From: Anaerolineales bacterium
GTDB lineage: Bacteria > Chloroflexota > Anaerolineae > Anaerolineales > UBA6663
DNA: 6,762 nt
Assembly: GCA_016789165.1 (NCBI GenBank)
Contig: JAEURL010000027.1
Span: forward strand, 1 to 6,762
Direction of reading: 5' to 3'
The notes under the pieces: model-generated
Seen by the model: the letters and a program-made list of their open reading frames with translations, nothing else
What the model was told of the DNA's origin: nothing
Database searches by the model: none
Made by a program: the position numbers and the translations under genes
Shown here: positions 5,897-6,762 of the stretch, in pieces
How the letters are laid out: the number at the start of each line of letters is the position of its first letter
Numbering within the stretch: position 1 is the first letter of the stretch

Positions 5897-6762
5897 TCAC
5901 GGGCACGGCCCGTGCAGATACTTCTGACACTCCTCGGGTTCCCAATCACGCACCAGGCGTGCGCGGGCGGCCGTGATCAACTCGTCGAGGCCAAAGGCAT
6001 TCAGGCGGAAGGTGCGCACCCCGCTGGTGACAATGACCACTCCCCGCGCCTGCGGTGTGAAAAACGCCCACACACTCCGACTCGACAAGGGATAGCTCAG
6101 CAATTCCGTGCCCGTTTGCGCATCCCAGATCTTGGCGGTCTGGTCGTTGGAAGTGGTCACCAGGTACTTCCCATCCGGGCTGTATTTGAGGTAGTTGAGA
6201 CTGGCCGTATGAGCCGTCATGGTGAACGCCAAGGGACCCGTCGCCCAATCCAGGATTGCCGCCCCCTGGTTTCCGGCGACCGCCAAGCGTTGACCATCCG
6301 GGCTAAAACTGGTGGCAATGACAGCGTTGGGGAAGATGACGCTGGTGGGCCTGATCACCACCGGCTGCGGTGTTCGTTCCTGGCCGGCCGTCAGATCCCA
6401 GACATCAATCTGCGCACCCGTACAATAAGACGTGCGGCCGTCACGCGACCCGCCCGCGGCCAGGTAAGCGCCATCCGGGCTGAACTCGACCGAAAACAAG
6501 CAGCCCAATCCCGTCGGCAACGTCTGGGATATCGGGCGGCCCGCCAGATCCCAGAGCACGATCTCCCCCGCCGTCAGGCTGGCGGCCAGGCGCCGACCAT
6601 CCGGGCTGAGCGCACCGGCCCAGACCTCGCCGGGCTGCACAAGGTCGATCAGCTTCTGCCCCGTGTCCGTCCTCCAGATCGTGACCGTATTTGAGATGCC
6701 GGCCGCTACCAGGGAGTTGTCGGCGCTGAACGATAGCGTGCGGGTATCCCCCGGAAGGGGGA
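5897..6762 (-). CDS. C-terminal WD40 propeller region of a second large protein (partial, start outside window)
   Basis: The frame is open from the right edge to a TGA at 5897-5899, giving 287 visible residues. The GTG at 6638-6640 is not the real start: the frame continues upstream without a stop, and the 40 extra codons read as WD40 sequence, with TLSFSADN, a Val/Ala strand and TVTIWRTDTGQ forming another blade. Six blades are visible, four with exact SPDG (for example ALSPDGRRLAAS and KYSPDGKYLVTT). The protein ends in a tail, LDELITAARARLVR and then EPEECQKYLH, of a kind seen at the end of WD40-bearing STAND proteins. That suggests, without proof, an NTPase or kinase N-terminal part off the window. 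It precedes the large gene on the same strand by 286 bp and has a similar tail, so the two are probably tandem paralogues at least in their WD40 parts. Its role is unknown beyond likely protein or ligand binding by the propeller. Confidence 0.9.
   Translation of the reverse strand, partial: PLPGDTRTLSFSADNSLVAAGISNTVTIWRTDTGQKLIDLVQPGEVWAGALSPDGRRLAASLTAGEIVLWDLAGRPISQTLPTGLGCLFSVEFSPDGAYLAAGGSRDGRTSYCTGAQIDVWDLTAGQERTPQPVVIRPTSVIFPNAVIATSFSPDGQRLAVAGNQGAAILDWATGPLAFTMTAHTASLNYLKYSPDGKYLVTTSNDQTAKIWDAQTGTELLSYPLSSRSVWAFFTPQARGVVIVTSGVRTFRLNAFGLDELITAARARLVRDWEPEECQKYLHGPCP

Noticed and set aside
6638..6640. GTG as the start of the right-hand WD40 gene
   Set aside because: The frame is open upstream to the window edge and the upstream codons encode a further WD40 blade.
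5801..6694. A 297-codon + strand frame across the right-hand region
   Set aside because: It is antisense to clear WD40 blades on the minus strand and has no recognisable motif.
1..6762. CRISPR array, tRNA, rRNA, insertion sequence or integrase
   Set aside because: No regularly spaced direct repeats outside the coding blades, no cloverleaf-like sequence and no transposase motifs were seen.

Overview
The window (6762 bp, very GC-rich, strongly G/C-biased third codon positions) fits a Chloroflexota bacterium, most like Anaerolineae or Caldilineae. This is inferred from the gene types: a SARP/BTAD-type regulator fused to a Hanks-type kinase, an nSTAND1-type ATPase and a long WD40 tail, beside a second WD40 gene. 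No rRNA, tRNA or phylogenetic marker is present, so the placement is tentative; a high-GC actinobacterium is the main alternative.

Layout. Bases 2-262 (+) hold the 3' end of a gene I cannot identify; it has no start inside the window. It converges on a very large minus-strand gene (5610 to 274, 1778 aa), with 11 bp and a GC-rich hairpin at the two stops. Bases 5611-5896 are non-coding: a short AT-richer patch that could be the promoter of the large gene, then a run of five small inverted repeats. Bases 5897-6762 (-) hold the C-terminal 287 codons of a second WD40 protein whose start lies beyond the right edge. The two minus-strand genes are tandem, and their C-terminal tails are alike.

The large protein reads, from N to C: winged-helix DNA-binding domain, BTAD helical domain, protein kinase domain, nSTAND1-type NTPase with Walker A and B, winged-helix-like segment, coiled coil, one transmembrane helix, Ala/Gln-rich stalk, and 14 WD40 blades (enough for two seven-bladed propellers). 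Positive charge before the helix predicts that the DNA-binding, kinase and NTPase parts are cytoplasmic and the propellers are outside. The inferred job is a one-polypeptide transmembrane sensor-regulator in which an outside propeller signal is passed through an ATP-driven STAND switch to a kinase and a membrane-tethered transcription factor.

Most unusual points: the kinase domain has lost most of its activation segment and part of its C-lobe while keeping its ATP-site residues; eight cysteines in the WD40 region fall into four close pairs; a repeat-like stretch of about 66 bp sits in frame inside the region after the NTPase; and the WD40 blades of the two neighbouring genes use different serine codons in the same motif.
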